Positions 33,867 to 43,334 are shown, counted from the stretch's first letter. The stretch is 64,000 nt of DNA from VAZQ01 sp963827585 (GCA_963827585.1 CAWHCK010000051.1:1-64000), one strand, 5' to 3'. A program made the numbers and translations. Notes: generated from the letters alone by a model not told the origin.

Positions 33867-34845
33867 CTAATCCGCCTTGATATTGGCCGCCTTGGCGATC
33901 TCCGCCCAGCGGGCGATCTGGTCGCGCATCCAGACCGTCGAGCTCCTGCGGGGTATTGCCGAGCGGGAAGATGCCAAGATGGCGCACCTTGTCCGCAAAC
34001 TCCGCCGAATTCACCACCGCGCGAATATCGGCGGACAGTTTGTCGAGCACCGGCGCGGGCACGCCCGCCGGCGCAACCAGGGCATTGAAGGCCGTCACGT
34101 CGAATCCCGCATAGGTCTCCGCGATGGTCGGAATCTGCGGGGCATCGGCGAGACGCTTGGCGCTGGCGCCGGCGATCAGCTTGAGGTCGCCGGAATCGAC
34201 GTAGCGCTTGGCCGAGTGCCAGACGTCGAACATCAGCGGCACGCGCCCCGCGATCAGGTCGGTCAAGGCCGGCGCGCTGCCGTTGTAGTTGATATGGGTC
34301 ATGCTGATGCCGGCGCGCTGCTTGAGCATCTCGCCCGCGAGGTGGCCGACGCCGCGCGGCCCCGGCGAGGTGAAGTTGAGCGGGTCGGGACTTTTTCTCG
34401 CAACCTCCACCAGCTCCGGAACCGTGTTGGCGGCGAACGATTTGTTGGCCACGAGCGCGACCGGCTGGGTCGCAACCATGCTCACGGCGGCGAGCTCTTT
34501 CTCCGTATCGTACGGCAGCTTCTGCCCGATCGCCGGATTGATCAGCAGGGAATTGGTGCCGACCAGCATGGTGTGGCCGTCGGGCGGTGCCTTCGCGACC
34601 GCCGCGGTGGCCACGATCGTGCCGGCGCCCGGGCGATTCTCGATCACCACCGACTGGCCGCCCCAGCGCGCCGACAGGAGATCGGCGAGGATGCGCGCCA
34701 CCACGTCGGTCGGGCCCCCGGCGGCAAACGGAACCACGAGCTTCACCGGCCGTGATGGAAACTCGGCGGCAGTCTGAGCGGCGGCTGCGGCGACTGAGGT
34801 GGCAAGGAGGAGGACGGGGGCGATGACCTTGAACGTTTTCATCAT
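33867..34845 (-). CDS. TctC/Bug-type solute receptor, frameshift near end
   Basis: Periplasmic receptor of the tripartite tricarboxylate transporter family. Start ATG 34845 or 34842. Signal peptide with ATSVAAAAAQ, then the family opening FPSRPVKLVVPFAAGGPTDV and IENRPGAGTIVATAAVAKAP. A one-base insertion near 33928-33935 diverts the last 20 residues; the corrected end reads WMRDQIARWAEIAKAANIKA D with stop at 33867. No TctA/TctB permease nearby, which is usual for Bug proteins. Likely delivers an aromatic or carboxylic acid handled by the downstream amidohydrolases. Confidence 0.88.
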
Positions 34846-34888
34846 CTGCTTCTCGTCGGTGCCGGCGCACTCTAGCAGCGGCCGCAGG

Positions 34889-35006
34889 GTGGGCAAGGCG
34901 CAGAACACGCGTCTCGATGTGCGCGTGGTGTTGCGCGCCTTGCCCACGCGATACTTGACAGCGCGCTCGACGAACGCGTGGGCAACGGCGAAGATGCCGT
35001 TGCCAC
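34889..35006. repeat. two GTGGGCAA hairpins upstream of tctC gene
   Basis: The first hairpin runs 34889-34947 (GTGGGCAAGGCGCA ... TGCGCGCCTTGCCCAC). The second runs 34978-35006 (GTGGGCAACGGC ... GCCGTTGCCAC). A relative lies at 31134-31164. No coding potential. Confidence 0.65.
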
Positions 35007-35028
35007 CCTACACATCTCTGCCGATGTC

Positions 35029-35056
35029 AAAAAAAAGCCCCGGCCGAAGCCGGGGC
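35029..35056 (-). terminator. Rho-independent terminator of ldtR
   Basis: On the minus strand: GCCCCGGC-TTCG-GCCGGGGC followed by eight T. Perfect 8-bp stem with a TTCG tetraloop, 25 bp after the ldtR stop. Confidence 0.92.
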
Positions 35057-35081
35057 GAGGGGCCGACAACAAACGGAGGAA

Positions 35082-35597
35082 TTACAGTCGATAGAGGATC
35101 TGGTCGGTCCAGAACCGCTCGAGGCGTTGCATCGACCGGTTGAGGGTCGCAAACTCTTCGGAATTGATGCCGCCCACCTGCGTCACCGTCCCCATGTGCT
35201 TCTTATAGAGCACCTCGACGATGTCGCGGACCTCGCGGCCTTTGTCGGTGAGCTTGATGCGCACCGAGCGGCGGTCGACGCGCGAGCGCTGATGATCGAG
35301 GTATCCCATCTCGACAAGCTTCTTGAGATTGTAGGAGACGTTGGAGCCGAGATAGTAGCCGCGCGTGCGCAGCTCGCCGGCGGTGAAATCCTTCTCGCCG
35401 ATATTGTACAGGAGCAGCGCCTGCACGGCGTTGATGTCCGAACGACTGCGGCGATCGAACTCGTCCTTGATCACGTCGAGCAGGCGGCGATGCAGCCGCT
35501 CGACCAAGGTCAAGGTTTCGAGATAGAGCGAACGGATGCGGTCGACGCCCGCTTCGCGCTCGACCGGCTCCATCACCTTTGCAACTGCTTTCAACAT
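35082..35597 (-). CDS. ldtR: MarR-family regulator LdtR
   Basis: 171 residues, start ATG 35597. Winged helix with DVIKDEFDRRSRSDINAVQA, GYYLGSNVSYNLKKLVEMGY and the wing HQRSRVDRRSVRIKLTD; ends RLERFWTDQILYRL. This matches the LdtR group known from Liberibacter and Sinorhizobium, which controls an L,D-transpeptidase gene and osmotic tolerance. That work is on homologues; no ldtP-type gene is in this window. Single-gene transcript with its own terminator. Confidence 0.85.
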   Translation of the reverse strand: MLKAVAKVMEPVEREAGVDRIRSLYLETLTLVERLHRRLLDVIKDEFDRRSRSDINAVQALLLYNIGEKDFTAGELRTRGYYLGSNVSYNLKKLVEMGYLDHQRSRVDRRSVRIKLTDKGREVRDIVEVLYKKHMGTVTQVGGINSEEFATLNRSMQRLERFWTDQILYRL

Positions 35598-35931
35598 GAC
35601 GCCCTTCCTTTGATTTGTTTTCAGGCGAGGCCCTGTTTCCTCGCTCGACGTGCACACTACGCCGCGGGGTCTAAAATCGGCTTAAGCAACACGCTGAAGA
35701 TAAGGTTTATTCGCCAGGGTGAACGTTCGATTACGCCGCGGGCGTAACGTCTCGTTCATGCTGGGAAGCAGCCGTTGATCGGGGTTTTCGACGCAGCGAA
35801 CCGCTCGCGAACGGAGGCCGGCTCGATGGATTGAGCGCTTGCGAAACCCTATCGTAACCAAGCACGCAGAGATGGAGCGGAAGATGATCGTGCGCGCTGC
35901 CTGATCCATCCTCCATTCTTTGCGGCTCCCC
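35598..35931. other. 334-bp intergenic region, ldtR promoter side
   Basis: No gene supported. AT-richer patch at 35680-35715 (GATAAGGTTTATTCGCCAG) and an inverted-repeat-like GAACGTTCGATTACGCCGCG area could hold the ldtR promoter. I see no defined operator. Confidence 0.5.
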
Positions 35932-36819
35932 TCACACGCCACGCAAGAACCGAATGATGCCGGAGAAATCGACCCCGCCGGCGCCGGTGTCGACGAAGCG
36001 TTCGTAGACCGCGGCTGCGCCCGCGCCGAGCGGCGTGGTGGCGCGGGTGGCGCGGGCGGCTGCTTGCGCGAGATTCAGGTCCTTGAGCATCATCGCCGCA
36101 GTGAAGCCGGCCTGGTAGTCGCGGTTCGCGGGCGACGTCGGCACCGGGCCCGGCACCGGGCAATAGCTCGTCATCGACCAGCATTGGCCCGATGACTTCG
36201 AGGAAATGTCGAACAGCTTTTGCGCGTCGAGGCCGAGCTTCTCGGCCAGCAGAAACGCCTCCGCCACGACGATCATCGACGCGCCCAGGATCATGTTGTT
36301 GCAGATCTTCGCCGCCTGGCCGGTGCCGGAGGCACCGGCATGCACGATGGTCTTGCCCAGGTGCTCCAGGACCGGCCGCGCGCGCTCGAAGGCGTCATCG
36401 GAACCGCCGACCATGAAGGTCAGCGTCCCGCCCTGCGCCCCGGCCACGCCGCCCGAGACCGGGGCATCGACCATGGCCAGCCCCTTGCCTTCCGCCGCCT
36501 GCGCCACGTCGCGCGCCGTCTGCACGTCGATGGTCGAGGAATCGATGAGTAGCGTTCCCGGCATGACGGCTGCGAGCACGCCGCCGTCGCCGAGATAGAC
36601 TTCACGCACGTGCTCGCCGGCGGGCAGCATGGTGATCACGACCTCGGCGTCCTTGCACGCATCGGCGATTGAATTCGTTCGCGTGCCCCCGCCCGCTGCC
36701 AGCCTCTCGGTCGCGTCCGTGCTCACGTCGAAACCCGACACCGGGTGTCCGGCCTTGAGCAAATTCTGCGCCATCGGCAGCCCCATATTGCCGAGCCCGA
36801 TGAAGCCGATCTTCGCCAT
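35932..36819 (-). CDS. mmsB: 3-hydroxyisobutyrate dehydrogenase
   Basis: NAD-dependent oxidation of 3-hydroxyisobutyrate to methylmalonate semialdehyde in valine breakdown. 295 residues. GFIGLGNMGLPMAQNLLKAG binds NAD, DAPVSGGVAGAQGGTLTFM is the family substrate motif, and GQAAKICNNMILGASMI holds the catalytic Lys. Last gene of a five-gene minus-strand run with acyl-CoA dehydrogenase and 3-hydroxyisobutyryl-CoA hydrolase, which supports the assignment over other beta-hydroxyacid dehydrogenases. Confidence 0.9.
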   Translation of the reverse strand: MAKIGFIGLGNMGLPMAQNLLKAGHPVSGFDVSTDATERLAAGGGTRTNSIADACKDAEVVITMLPAGEHVREVYLGDGGVLAAVMPGTLLIDSSTIDVQTARDVAQAAEGKGLAMVDAPVSGGVAGAQGGTLTFMVGGSDDAFERARPVLEHLGKTIVHAGASGTGQAAKICNNMILGASMIVVAEAFLLAEKLGLDAQKLFDISSKSSGQCWSMTSYCPVPGPVPTSPANRDYQAGFTAAMMLKDLNLAQAAARATRATTPLGAGAAAVYERFVDTGAGGVDFSGIIRFLRGV

Positions 36820-36846
36820 GGCATCCTCCGTCCCGGTTGTTCTCGC

Positions 36847-37287
36847 TCAAGGATTCTGTTCGCGCGCCGCCATCAGCGCGAGCCACAGATATATGACGAG
36901 CAGCACCAGCTCCACCGCGACCACCCACATGTTTCCGCCGTAGATCTGCGGAAACAGGATCTCCACCGCCGCCATGGAGATCACGGAGGTGAGCCACACG
37001 ACCGCGCCCCACGGCGCGGCCAGCCACAGCCCGACGCCTGCGACCGGATCGATTACCGCAAAGAATATGGTCGCGGCCTGATAGGGCGCCGGATAGGCGT
37101 CGAAGCCGGATGGGACCGGCGCCCCGATCCCGCAAACGATCGCCCAGTGATAGAGCCCCTTGCAGAGCGACAACGCGGCCATCACCCGCAGGAACAGCAC
37201 GAACCGATGCGACCAGCGCTTGCCTTCGAATTCGCTCTCATCGGCCTGCACCGGCTCGAGCGTCTGCGGCCGCTCGGTGTTGGTCAT
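36847..37287 (-). CDS. four-helix membrane protein (DUF6163-like)
   Basis: 146 residues with a polar N-terminus and about four membrane helices (VLFLRVMAALSLCKGLYHWA; AATIFFAVIDPVAGVGLWLA; VVWLTSVISMAAVEILF; MWVVAVELVLLVIYLWLALM). Resembles the small uncharacterised membrane family DUF6163 of Rhizobiales. Start overlaps the stop of the enoyl-CoA-hydratase-type gene by four bases, so it belongs to the valine operon by expression even though its role is unknown. Confidence 0.7.
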   Translation of the reverse strand: MTNTERPQTLEPVQADESEFEGKRWSHRFVLFLRVMAALSLCKGLYHWAIVCGIGAPVPSGFDAYPAPYQAATIFFAVIDPVAGVGLWLAAPWGAVVWLTSVISMAAVEILFPQIYGGNMWVVAVELVLLVIYLWLALMAAREQNP

Positions 37288-38345
37288 GGCAGCTCGAGCT
37301 CGTCGGCAAGCGGCGCAAAATGCCGCTCTACCTCGGCCGCGCTCACCGCCGCGAGCGTTGACGGCTGCCAGCGCGGCGCCTGATCCTTGTCGACGATCAC
37401 CGCCCTCACTCCCTCATAGAGATCGTGTCCGCGCACGACGCGGGACACTATGCGAAATTCGGTGCGCATGCACTCGGTGAAATCGAGCGCCGGACCGCGC
37501 CGCATCTGCGCGAGCGCGAGCTTCAGACTCGTCGGCGATTTTGTGCGGATCAAGGCGGCGGTGGCGGCGGCAAAGCCGGTTCCATCGGCGGCGCTCTCGG
37601 CATCGAGGGCAGCGAGAATGTCCTCGATCTGCTCGCCCCTGAACAGGCGATCGATCGCGGCTCGGTGCGGGTGCATCGGCCCCTCCCCGGCCGGCTGCGC
37701 GAAGGCGCCGAGCAGCGCGTCGACCGAGACCGCACCACACAACGCCTCGATCAGGTCGGGAAACCGCGCCGAGGCGACGCGGTGCGTGGCAATCCCCGCC
37801 GCCACGCCGTCGGCGGCATCGAGCCGCTCGCCGGTGAGCGCGCAGAACGTGCCGAGCTCTCCCGGCAGGCGCGGCAGGAACCAGGTCGCCCCGATGTCGG
37901 GAAAAAAGCCGATGCCGACCTCGGGCATGGCGAACTTGAACTTGTCGCCGGCGACGCGATGCGAGCCGTGCACCGACACGCCGACGCCGCCGCCCATGAC
38001 GATGCCGTCGATGAGCGCCACGTAGGGTTTGCGATAGCGCTTGATGCGGGCGTTGAGCGCGTATTCTTCGCGGAAATAGACGAGCGCCTCGTCGTAGCGT
38101 CGGGCGCGCCCGAGATCGTAGAGCGCGCGCAGATCCCCGCCCGCCGAGAACGCGCGCCCACCATTGGCGGTCACGATCACGCGCGTGACCGCGGGATCGG
38201 CCTCCCATTCGGCGAGCTGCCGCGTCAGCGCGCGCACCATGGCGAGCGACACCGCATTGAGCGCCTGCGGCCGATTGAGCGTGATGAGGCCGGCCGCGCC
38301 GCGGCGCTCGAACAGGACGTCGGGGTCGGAATTCATCGCCGGCAT
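37284..38345 (-). CDS. 3-hydroxyisobutyryl-CoA hydrolase (crotonase family)
   Basis: 353 residues, the length of the hydrolase branch rather than ~260-residue hydratases. NRPQALNAVSLAMVRAL, then GGRAFSAGGDLRALYD and GIVMGGGVGVSVHGSHRVAG (oxyanion hole), then MPEVGIGFFPDIGATWFLPR with the Glu/Asp pair typical of HIBCH. The C-terminal DLYEGVRAVIVDKDQAPRWQ is also HIBCH-like. Releases free 3-hydroxyisobutyrate, the substrate of the mmsB product downstream. Alternative start ATG 38336. Confidence 0.88.
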   Translation of the reverse strand: MPAMNSDPDVLFERRGAAGLITLNRPQALNAVSLAMVRALTRQLAEWEADPAVTRVIVTANGGRAFSAGGDLRALYDLGRARRYDEALVYFREEYALNARIKRYRKPYVALIDGIVMGGGVGVSVHGSHRVAGDKFKFAMPEVGIGFFPDIGATWFLPRLPGELGTFCALTGERLDAADGVAAGIATHRVASARFPDLIEALCGAVSVDALLGAFAQPAGEGPMHPHRAAIDRLFRGEQIEDILAALDAESAADGTGFAAATAALIRTKSPTSLKLALAQMRRGPALDFTECMRTEFRIVSRVVRGHDLYEGVRAVIVDKDQAPRWQPSTLAAVSAAEVERHFAPLADELELP

Positions 38346-38352
38346 TCACGGC

Positions 38353-38782
38353 TCATGCCGCCGCCCACAGATAGAGCAGCGTGGCCGCGACCCCGAACGC
38401 GCTGCGCCCGGCGTGCAGGCGGCCCCATTGCTTCGACCAGTCGCCGAGTCTCGGCTGTCGCTGCGTCGGGGGGTGTCCCCTGGAGCCGGCGGTTGACCGG
38501 CATGATGACGAACAAAGTCCAGGGCCAAGGCGCGAGAATGACGAGCGCGCCGAGAAGCCAGCGCCAATCGTGGCTGAGGAGAAAGGCGACCACGCCCAGC
38601 GCGCATGCGACCAGAGCAAGTCCCGCCTGCATGACCGACGCGCGATCGTAACTGCGCTTCCATTGCGCCAGCATGGCGCGCTCATCGAGCGCGAGCCGCG
38701 CCGGCTGCTCGGCGACGTTGACGTAGATCGCGGCACCGGCGAAGGCGGCGGCCGCTGACAATGCGAGGAGGCCAACGATCAT
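38353..38782 (-). CDS. DUF1772-like membrane protein, one frameshift
   Basis: About 143 residues, four membrane helices. Start ATG 38782: LLALSAAAAFAGAAIYVNVAEQPARL, with WKRSYDRASVMQAGLALVAC and FVIMPVNRRLQGTPPDAATA, the DUF1772/anthrone-oxygenase-like pattern. An extra base near 38428-38434 breaks the frame; the corrected end reads QWGRLHAGRSAFGVAATLLY LWAAA, stop at 38353. Lies between the acyl-CoA dehydrogenase and the hydrolase genes, transcribed with them; role in the pathway unknown. Confidence 0.75.
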
Positions 38783-38798
38783 AGTGTGACGCCCCGTT

Positions 38799-39938
38799 CT
38801 AATTTCCCAGCAAATCCCGGCTCACGATCAGCCGCATCACCTCGTTGGTGCCCTCGAGAATCTGATGCACGCGCAGGTCCCGCAACACGCGTTCGATCGG
38901 ATGGTCGCGCAGATAGCCGTAGCCGCCGTGGAGTTGCAGGCAGCCGTTGACGACGTCGAAGCCGGTATCGGTGGCGAGCCGCTTGGCCATGGCCGCAAGC
39001 CGGGTCGCAGATGGCTCGCGCTTGTCGAGCGCCGCCGCTGCCCGGTGCAGCATCAGCCGCGCCGCCTCGAGCTCGGTCGCATAGTCGGCGATGCGGAACC
39101 CGAGCGCCTGGAAATCCGCCAGCCGGGTGCCGAACTGCTTGCGCTCCTTCATATAGGCGACGGTGCGATCGAGGCAGAATTGAGCGCCGCCGAGCGAGCA
39201 GGCCGCGATATTGAGGCGGCCGCCATCGAGCGCGCTCATGGCGATCTTGAAGCCCTCGCCTTCGGCGCCGACGCGGTTCGCGACCGGCACGCGGCAACCT
39301 TCGAAGATCACCATGGCGGTGGGTTGCGAGTGCCAGCCGAGTTTCTTCTCCTTCGCGCCGAACGACAGTCCGGGGGTACCGTTCTCGATCAAGAAGCAGG
39401 AGATGCCGCGCGGGCCGCCTTCGCCCGTGCGGGCCATCACCAGATAGACGTCGGAGAGGCCGCCGCCCGAAATGAACGCCTTGGTGCCGTCGAGCACGTA
39501 GTGGTCGTCCGTGCGCACCGCGCGCGTTTTCAGGCTGGCGGCGTCGGAGCCGGAGTCCGGCTCAGTCAGGCAGTAGCTGCCGAACTTCGCCATGCTGCAG
39601 AGATCGGGAAGAAAGCGCCGCCGCAGCTCGCCCGAGCCATGGGCGTCGATCATCCACGCCACCATGTTGTGGATCGAGACATAGGCGGCGGTCGACGGGC
39701 AGCCCTGCGCCAATTCCTCGAAGATCAGCGCGGCATCGAGCCGCGACAGCGCCGAGCCGCCGAGATCGGCAGCCACATAGATGCCGCCGAACCCAAGCGC
39801 GGCCGCCTGGCGCAGCGTGTCCGCGGGAAAGACTTCGTCCTCGTCCCATTGGCGGGCAAAGGGCATCATCTCGTCGCGCGCAAAGGCGCGGGCGGTGTCC
39901 TGGATGGCCCGCTGCTCCTCGGTGAGGTCGAAGTCCAT
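38799..39938 (-). CDS. acyl-CoA dehydrogenase, probably isobutyryl-CoA type
   Basis: 379 residues, full length. FAD enzyme oxidising acyl-CoA to enoyl-CoA. Signatures: CLTEPDSGSDAASLKTRAVR, LDGTKAFISGGGLSDVYLVM, YMKERKQFGTRLADFQALGF and the C-terminal ILEGTNEVMRLIVSRDLL with the catalytic Glu. Context (followed by HIBCH and mmsB) points to isobutyryl-CoA in valine degradation; sequence alone would allow other short branched acyl-CoAs. Passes electrons to ETF. Confidence 0.9.
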   Translation of the reverse strand: MDFDLTEEQRAIQDTARAFARDEMMPFARQWDEDEVFPADTLRQAAALGFGGIYVAADLGGSALSRLDAALIFEELAQGCPSTAAYVSIHNMVAWMIDAHGSGELRRRFLPDLCSMAKFGSYCLTEPDSGSDAASLKTRAVRTDDHYVLDGTKAFISGGGLSDVYLVMARTGEGGPRGISCFLIENGTPGLSFGAKEKKLGWHSQPTAMVIFEGCRVPVANRVGAEGEGFKIAMSALDGGRLNIAACSLGGAQFCLDRTVAYMKERKQFGTRLADFQALGFRIADYATELEAARLMLHRAAAALDKREPSATRLAAMAKRLATDTGFDVVNGCLQLHGGYGYLRDHPIERVLRDLRVHQILEGTNEVMRLIVSRDLLGN

Positions 39939-39997
39939 GCCGGCGAGCGTTAATGCGCGCCATTGCGGCCGTCAATCGACGGCTGGGACGCCCGCAC

Positions 39998-41605
39998 TCA
40001 CTCCTCGGCGCGCTGGTTGGCGATATTCGCCTCGCGCAAGTCGAGCTCGCGCTCGATCCGGCGCCGCACCTCGTCGGTGAGCTTGCCGCGGCGATAGAGA
40101 TCATTGATCCGCTGCCGCTCGGCATCGATCAGCGCGAGCGCGATCTCGTCGTGAAGCTCGGCGAGCTTTCTGTGCCTGTCGTCGCCGTCGGCGGTGTGCT
40201 CGACGTGTCTGAGCCGGTCGCGCAAATGGGCACGCAAGGGCCGAACCACCTCCTCGGAAAACCTTCGTTCCGCCGTCAGCCGCTCGAGCTGCTCGATCGC
40301 TGCCTCGATCGCCTGCCGCCGCGCGTCGCGCTCCTCCGCTCGCTCGGCGCGGCGCTCGCGACGCCCGGCATGGGCGAGGCCCAGCGCGCGGATGACCGCG
40401 GGCAGCATCAGGCCTTGACCGACCAGCGTCACCACGATGACCGAAAACGTGAGGAAGAGAATGAGGTCGCGGTGGGGAAACGGCTGGCCGTCGGCAGTCG
40501 CGAGCGGGATGGCGAGTGCGGCCGCGAGCGAGACGATTCCGCGCACGCCCGTGAAGGCGAGGATGAACGGCCACTGCCAGGGTGGCGACGGATCTCTGCG
40601 CCGCAGCGCCGGAAAGAGCCAGCGCGGAAGATAGGTCGCGGGATACATCCAGACGAAGCGGGCAGCGATCACCACGGCACTCACCACGGCTGCGGAGAAG
40701 GCGAGCTCGGAGATGGAATAGTCGCCGATGCGGGCGATGAGCGTCCGCGCCTGCAGGCCGGTGATCAGGAACACCATGCCTTCGACCAGGTAGATGAAGA
40801 AATTCCAGAAGAAGATGCCCTGGAGGCGGGTGGCGGCGCTGATCAGCCGCAGGCCGTTCCAGCTGATGTAGAGCCCGGCGGTCACGGTCGCGAGCACGCC
40901 GGAGCCGCCCAGATGCTCGGGCGGCCAGTAGGCGAGGAACGGGCGTGAGGATCGAGAGCGTGATCTCGATCAGCGGATCGTGCACCCACCGTCGCAGCCG
41001 CAGCATCAGCCAGCCGACGCCCACGCCCCAGAGAATTTCGCCGACAACGATGGCGGCGAAGGTCGCCGTGGCTTGGCCGAACGAAAACGCGCCTAGCGCT
41101 GACGGCGGCGACCGCGAAGCGATAGAGGATGAGCGCGGTGGCGTCGTTTGCGAGCCCTTCGCCTTCGAGAATAACGAGGATGCGCCTGGGGAGCTGCATT
41201 CGCCGCGCGATCGAAAGCGGCGCCAGGGCGTCCGGCGGCGACACGATGGCGCCGATCACGAAGCCAACGGGCCAAGGCAGCCCCAACAGCCAATGCGTCC
41301 CGGCAGCGACCGCGACGGTCGTGAATACGACGCACCCCACGGCCAGCAACGAAATGGGGCGCAGGTTGAAGCGGAACTCGCGCCAGCTCATCGCCACCGC
41401 GGAGTTATAGATGATCGGCGGCAAGACCAGGAGCAGAACCAGTTCCGGCGCAAGCTCCACCGCCGGCAGCCCCGGGATGAGCGCCAGCGCCACACCGGTG
41501 AGCACGAGGAGAATGGCCGGCGGAAATCTTGAGGCGAGCTGCGACAAGCGCAGCCGCCGCAACCACGACCAGCAGTATGACCAGGATCTGGATCGTCGGG
41601 ATCAA
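39998..41605 (-). CDS. CPA1-type Na+(K+)/H+ antiporter, three frameshifts
   Basis: About 535 residues when read across shifts near 41520-41530, 41089-41099 and 40938-40945. Start TTG 41605 (IPTIQILVILLVVVAAAAL). Membrane core includes PAILLVLTGVALALIPGLP, FVIGAIVSPPDALAPLSIAR, LVILEGEGLANDATALILYR (the ND ion-binding pair), LGAFSFGQATATFAAIVVGE and FTGVRGIVSLAAALAIPLAT. The C-terminal ~150 residues form a charged cytoplasmic helix tail, as in YjcE/NhaP-like exchangers. Three breaks in one gene is the highest density in the window. It could be a true pseudogene, but each break is a single base and all segments stay conserved. Confidence 0.8.
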
Positions 41606-41688
41606 GCGCGCACCGGATGATGGCCGAACACCAAACTAGCAGGCGCGTCACTCCGCGGCGATCACCGTCGATGCGTGGCCCGCCCGGA

Positions 41689-42057
41689 TCATCCGAACAA
41701 CCACGAGGCCGGGTTCGCGATCGGCTGGTTCTCGTTGAGCGCCAGCGCGCCCTTGATATTGCGGACCAGCGACCAGATGAACCACCAGAGCAACACGGCG
41801 AATCCGACCACGACGATGCTCAGGATGGTCCCAATCACGAGATACAGGAGCCCGATCCAGAATGTCCGGATTTGAAACCGGAAATGGCTGCCCGCAACGG
41901 GGTCGGCGGACCCGACCTGGAGATGCGCAATGATGACGCCGATCAGGGACGTTATGCCCGTGAAGTACGCGAGGAAGTAGAGGATGTAGACGATCAGGGC
42001 GAGCTGCTTGCCCGACAGCGCGGATTGGGGGGATGGATCAGGCCCGAGAGCTGACAT
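41689..42057 (-). CDS. DUF4870/Tic20-like membrane protein
   Basis: 122 residues from ATG 42057. Three membrane helices: LIVYILYFLAYFTGITSLIG, FWIGLLYLVIGTILSIVVVG and FAVLLWWFIWSLVRNIKGAL, with HFRFQIRTFWIG before the second. This fits the DUF4870 group of small inner-membrane proteins. Divergent from hemB. Function unknown. Confidence 0.75.
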   Translation of the reverse strand: MSALGPDPSPQSALSGKQLALIVYILYFLAYFTGITSLIGVIIAHLQVGSADPVAGSHFRFQIRTFWIGLLYLVIGTILSIVVVGFAVLLWWFIWSLVRNIKGALALNENQPIANPASWLFG

Positions 42058-42222
42058 GGGTGGTTTCGCCAAGGACAATCGCGGCCGACATCGTGCCATG
42101 GCGATACCTGCGCCGGCAACCCGAGGACGGCGGCCGCGTATCCGCTCTCGTGGGACGGCAAGCGGCGCTGGCGGGCATCTCGCGGACGGGCTAAAACAGC
42201 CGTTGTCAACCGGAGCGCCGCA

Positions 42223-43278
42223 ATGGCCATCAAATACGGTCGCCCGATCGAAGCCCGCCTTGCACCGGTCGAGACCGCGCCCGCGACGCGTCTCGACCTC
42301 GCTACGCGTCCGCGCCGCAATCGCAAGGCCGAGTGGGCGCGGCGGATGGTGCGCGAGAACGTGCTGACGACGGACGACCTGATCTGGCCGCTGTTCCTGG
42401 TCGACGGGTCGAAGACGCGGGTGCCGGTTGCCTCGATGCCGGGGGTCGAGCGGCTGTCGGTCGATGAAGCCGTGCGCGACGCCGAACGCGCCGCCAAGCT
42501 GGCGATCCCCTGCCTCGCGCTCTTTCCCTATACCGACCCGCAGCGGCGCGACGAGGACGGCAGCGAGGCGCTCAATCCCGAAAACCTGGTCTGTCGCGCC
42601 ATCCGCGCCATCAAGCGGGAGGTGCCGGAGATCGGCGTGCTCTGCGATGTCGCGCTCGATCCCTACACCAGCCACGGCCATGACGGCCTGTTGCGCGACG
42701 GCGCCATCGTCAACGACGAGACCATCGAGATCCTGGTAAAGCAGGCGCTGGTCGAGGCCGAGGCCGGCTGCGACATCATCGCGCCGTCCGACATGATGGA
42801 CGGCCGCGTCGGGGCGATCCGCGCCGGCCTCGATCGGGCCGATTTCGCCGACGTGTCGATCATGGCCTATGCGGCCAAATATGCTTCGGCCTTCTACGGG
42901 CCGTTCCGCGACGCGGTCGGCTCGGCCGCGACGCTGACCGGCGACAAGCGCACGTATCAGATGGACCCGGCCAACACCGACGAGGCGCTGCGCGAGGTCG
43001 AGCTCGATATCGCCGAGGGCGCCGACATGGTCATGGTCAAGCCCGGCATGCCTTATCTCGACATCTTGCGCCGCGTGAAGGACGCCTTCGGCATGCCGAC
43101 CTTCGCCTACCAGGTGTCGGGCGAATATTCCATGATCATGGCGGCGGTGCAGAACGGCTGGCTCGACGGCGACAAAGCGATGATGGAGAGCCTGATCGCC
43201 TTCAAGCGCGCCGGCGCCTGCGGCGTGCTCAGCTACTTCGCGCCGCGCGTGGCCGAGACATTGAAGGCCGCAAGCTAG
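42223..43278 (+). CDS. hemB: delta-aminolevulinic acid dehydratase
   Basis: Condenses two 5-aminolevulinates to porphobilinogen for heme and related tetrapyrroles. 351 residues from ATG 42223. The metal loop reads CDVALDPYTSHGHDG, with Ala/Asp/Asp where zinc enzymes have Cys/Cys/Cys, so this is the Mg/alkali type known from Bradyrhizobium. Schiff-base lysines are in MAYAAKYASAFYGPFRD and MVMVKPGMPYLDILR. Monocistronic in appearance, divergent from the DUF4870 gene. Confidence 0.97.
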   Translation: MAIKYGRPIEARLAPVETAPATRLDLATRPRRNRKAEWARRMVRENVLTTDDLIWPLFLVDGSKTRVPVASMPGVERLSVDEAVRDAERAAKLAIPCLALFPYTDPQRRDEDGSEALNPENLVCRAIRAIKREVPEIGVLCDVALDPYTSHGHDGLLRDGAIVNDETIEILVKQALVEAEAGCDIIAPSDMMDGRVGAIRAGLDRADFADVSIMAYAAKYASAFYGPFRDAVGSAATLTGDKRTYQMDPANTDEALREVELDIAEGADMVMVKPGMPYLDILRRVKDAFGMPTFAYQVSGEYSMIMAAVQNGWLDGDKAMMESLIAFKRAGACGVLSYFAPRVAETLKAAS

Positions 43279-43334
43279 CAAGCCCTGCCTCGCATCGCTC
43301 GCGGCTTGGTCCGCGTTCCAGCTGCCGCTCCCAC

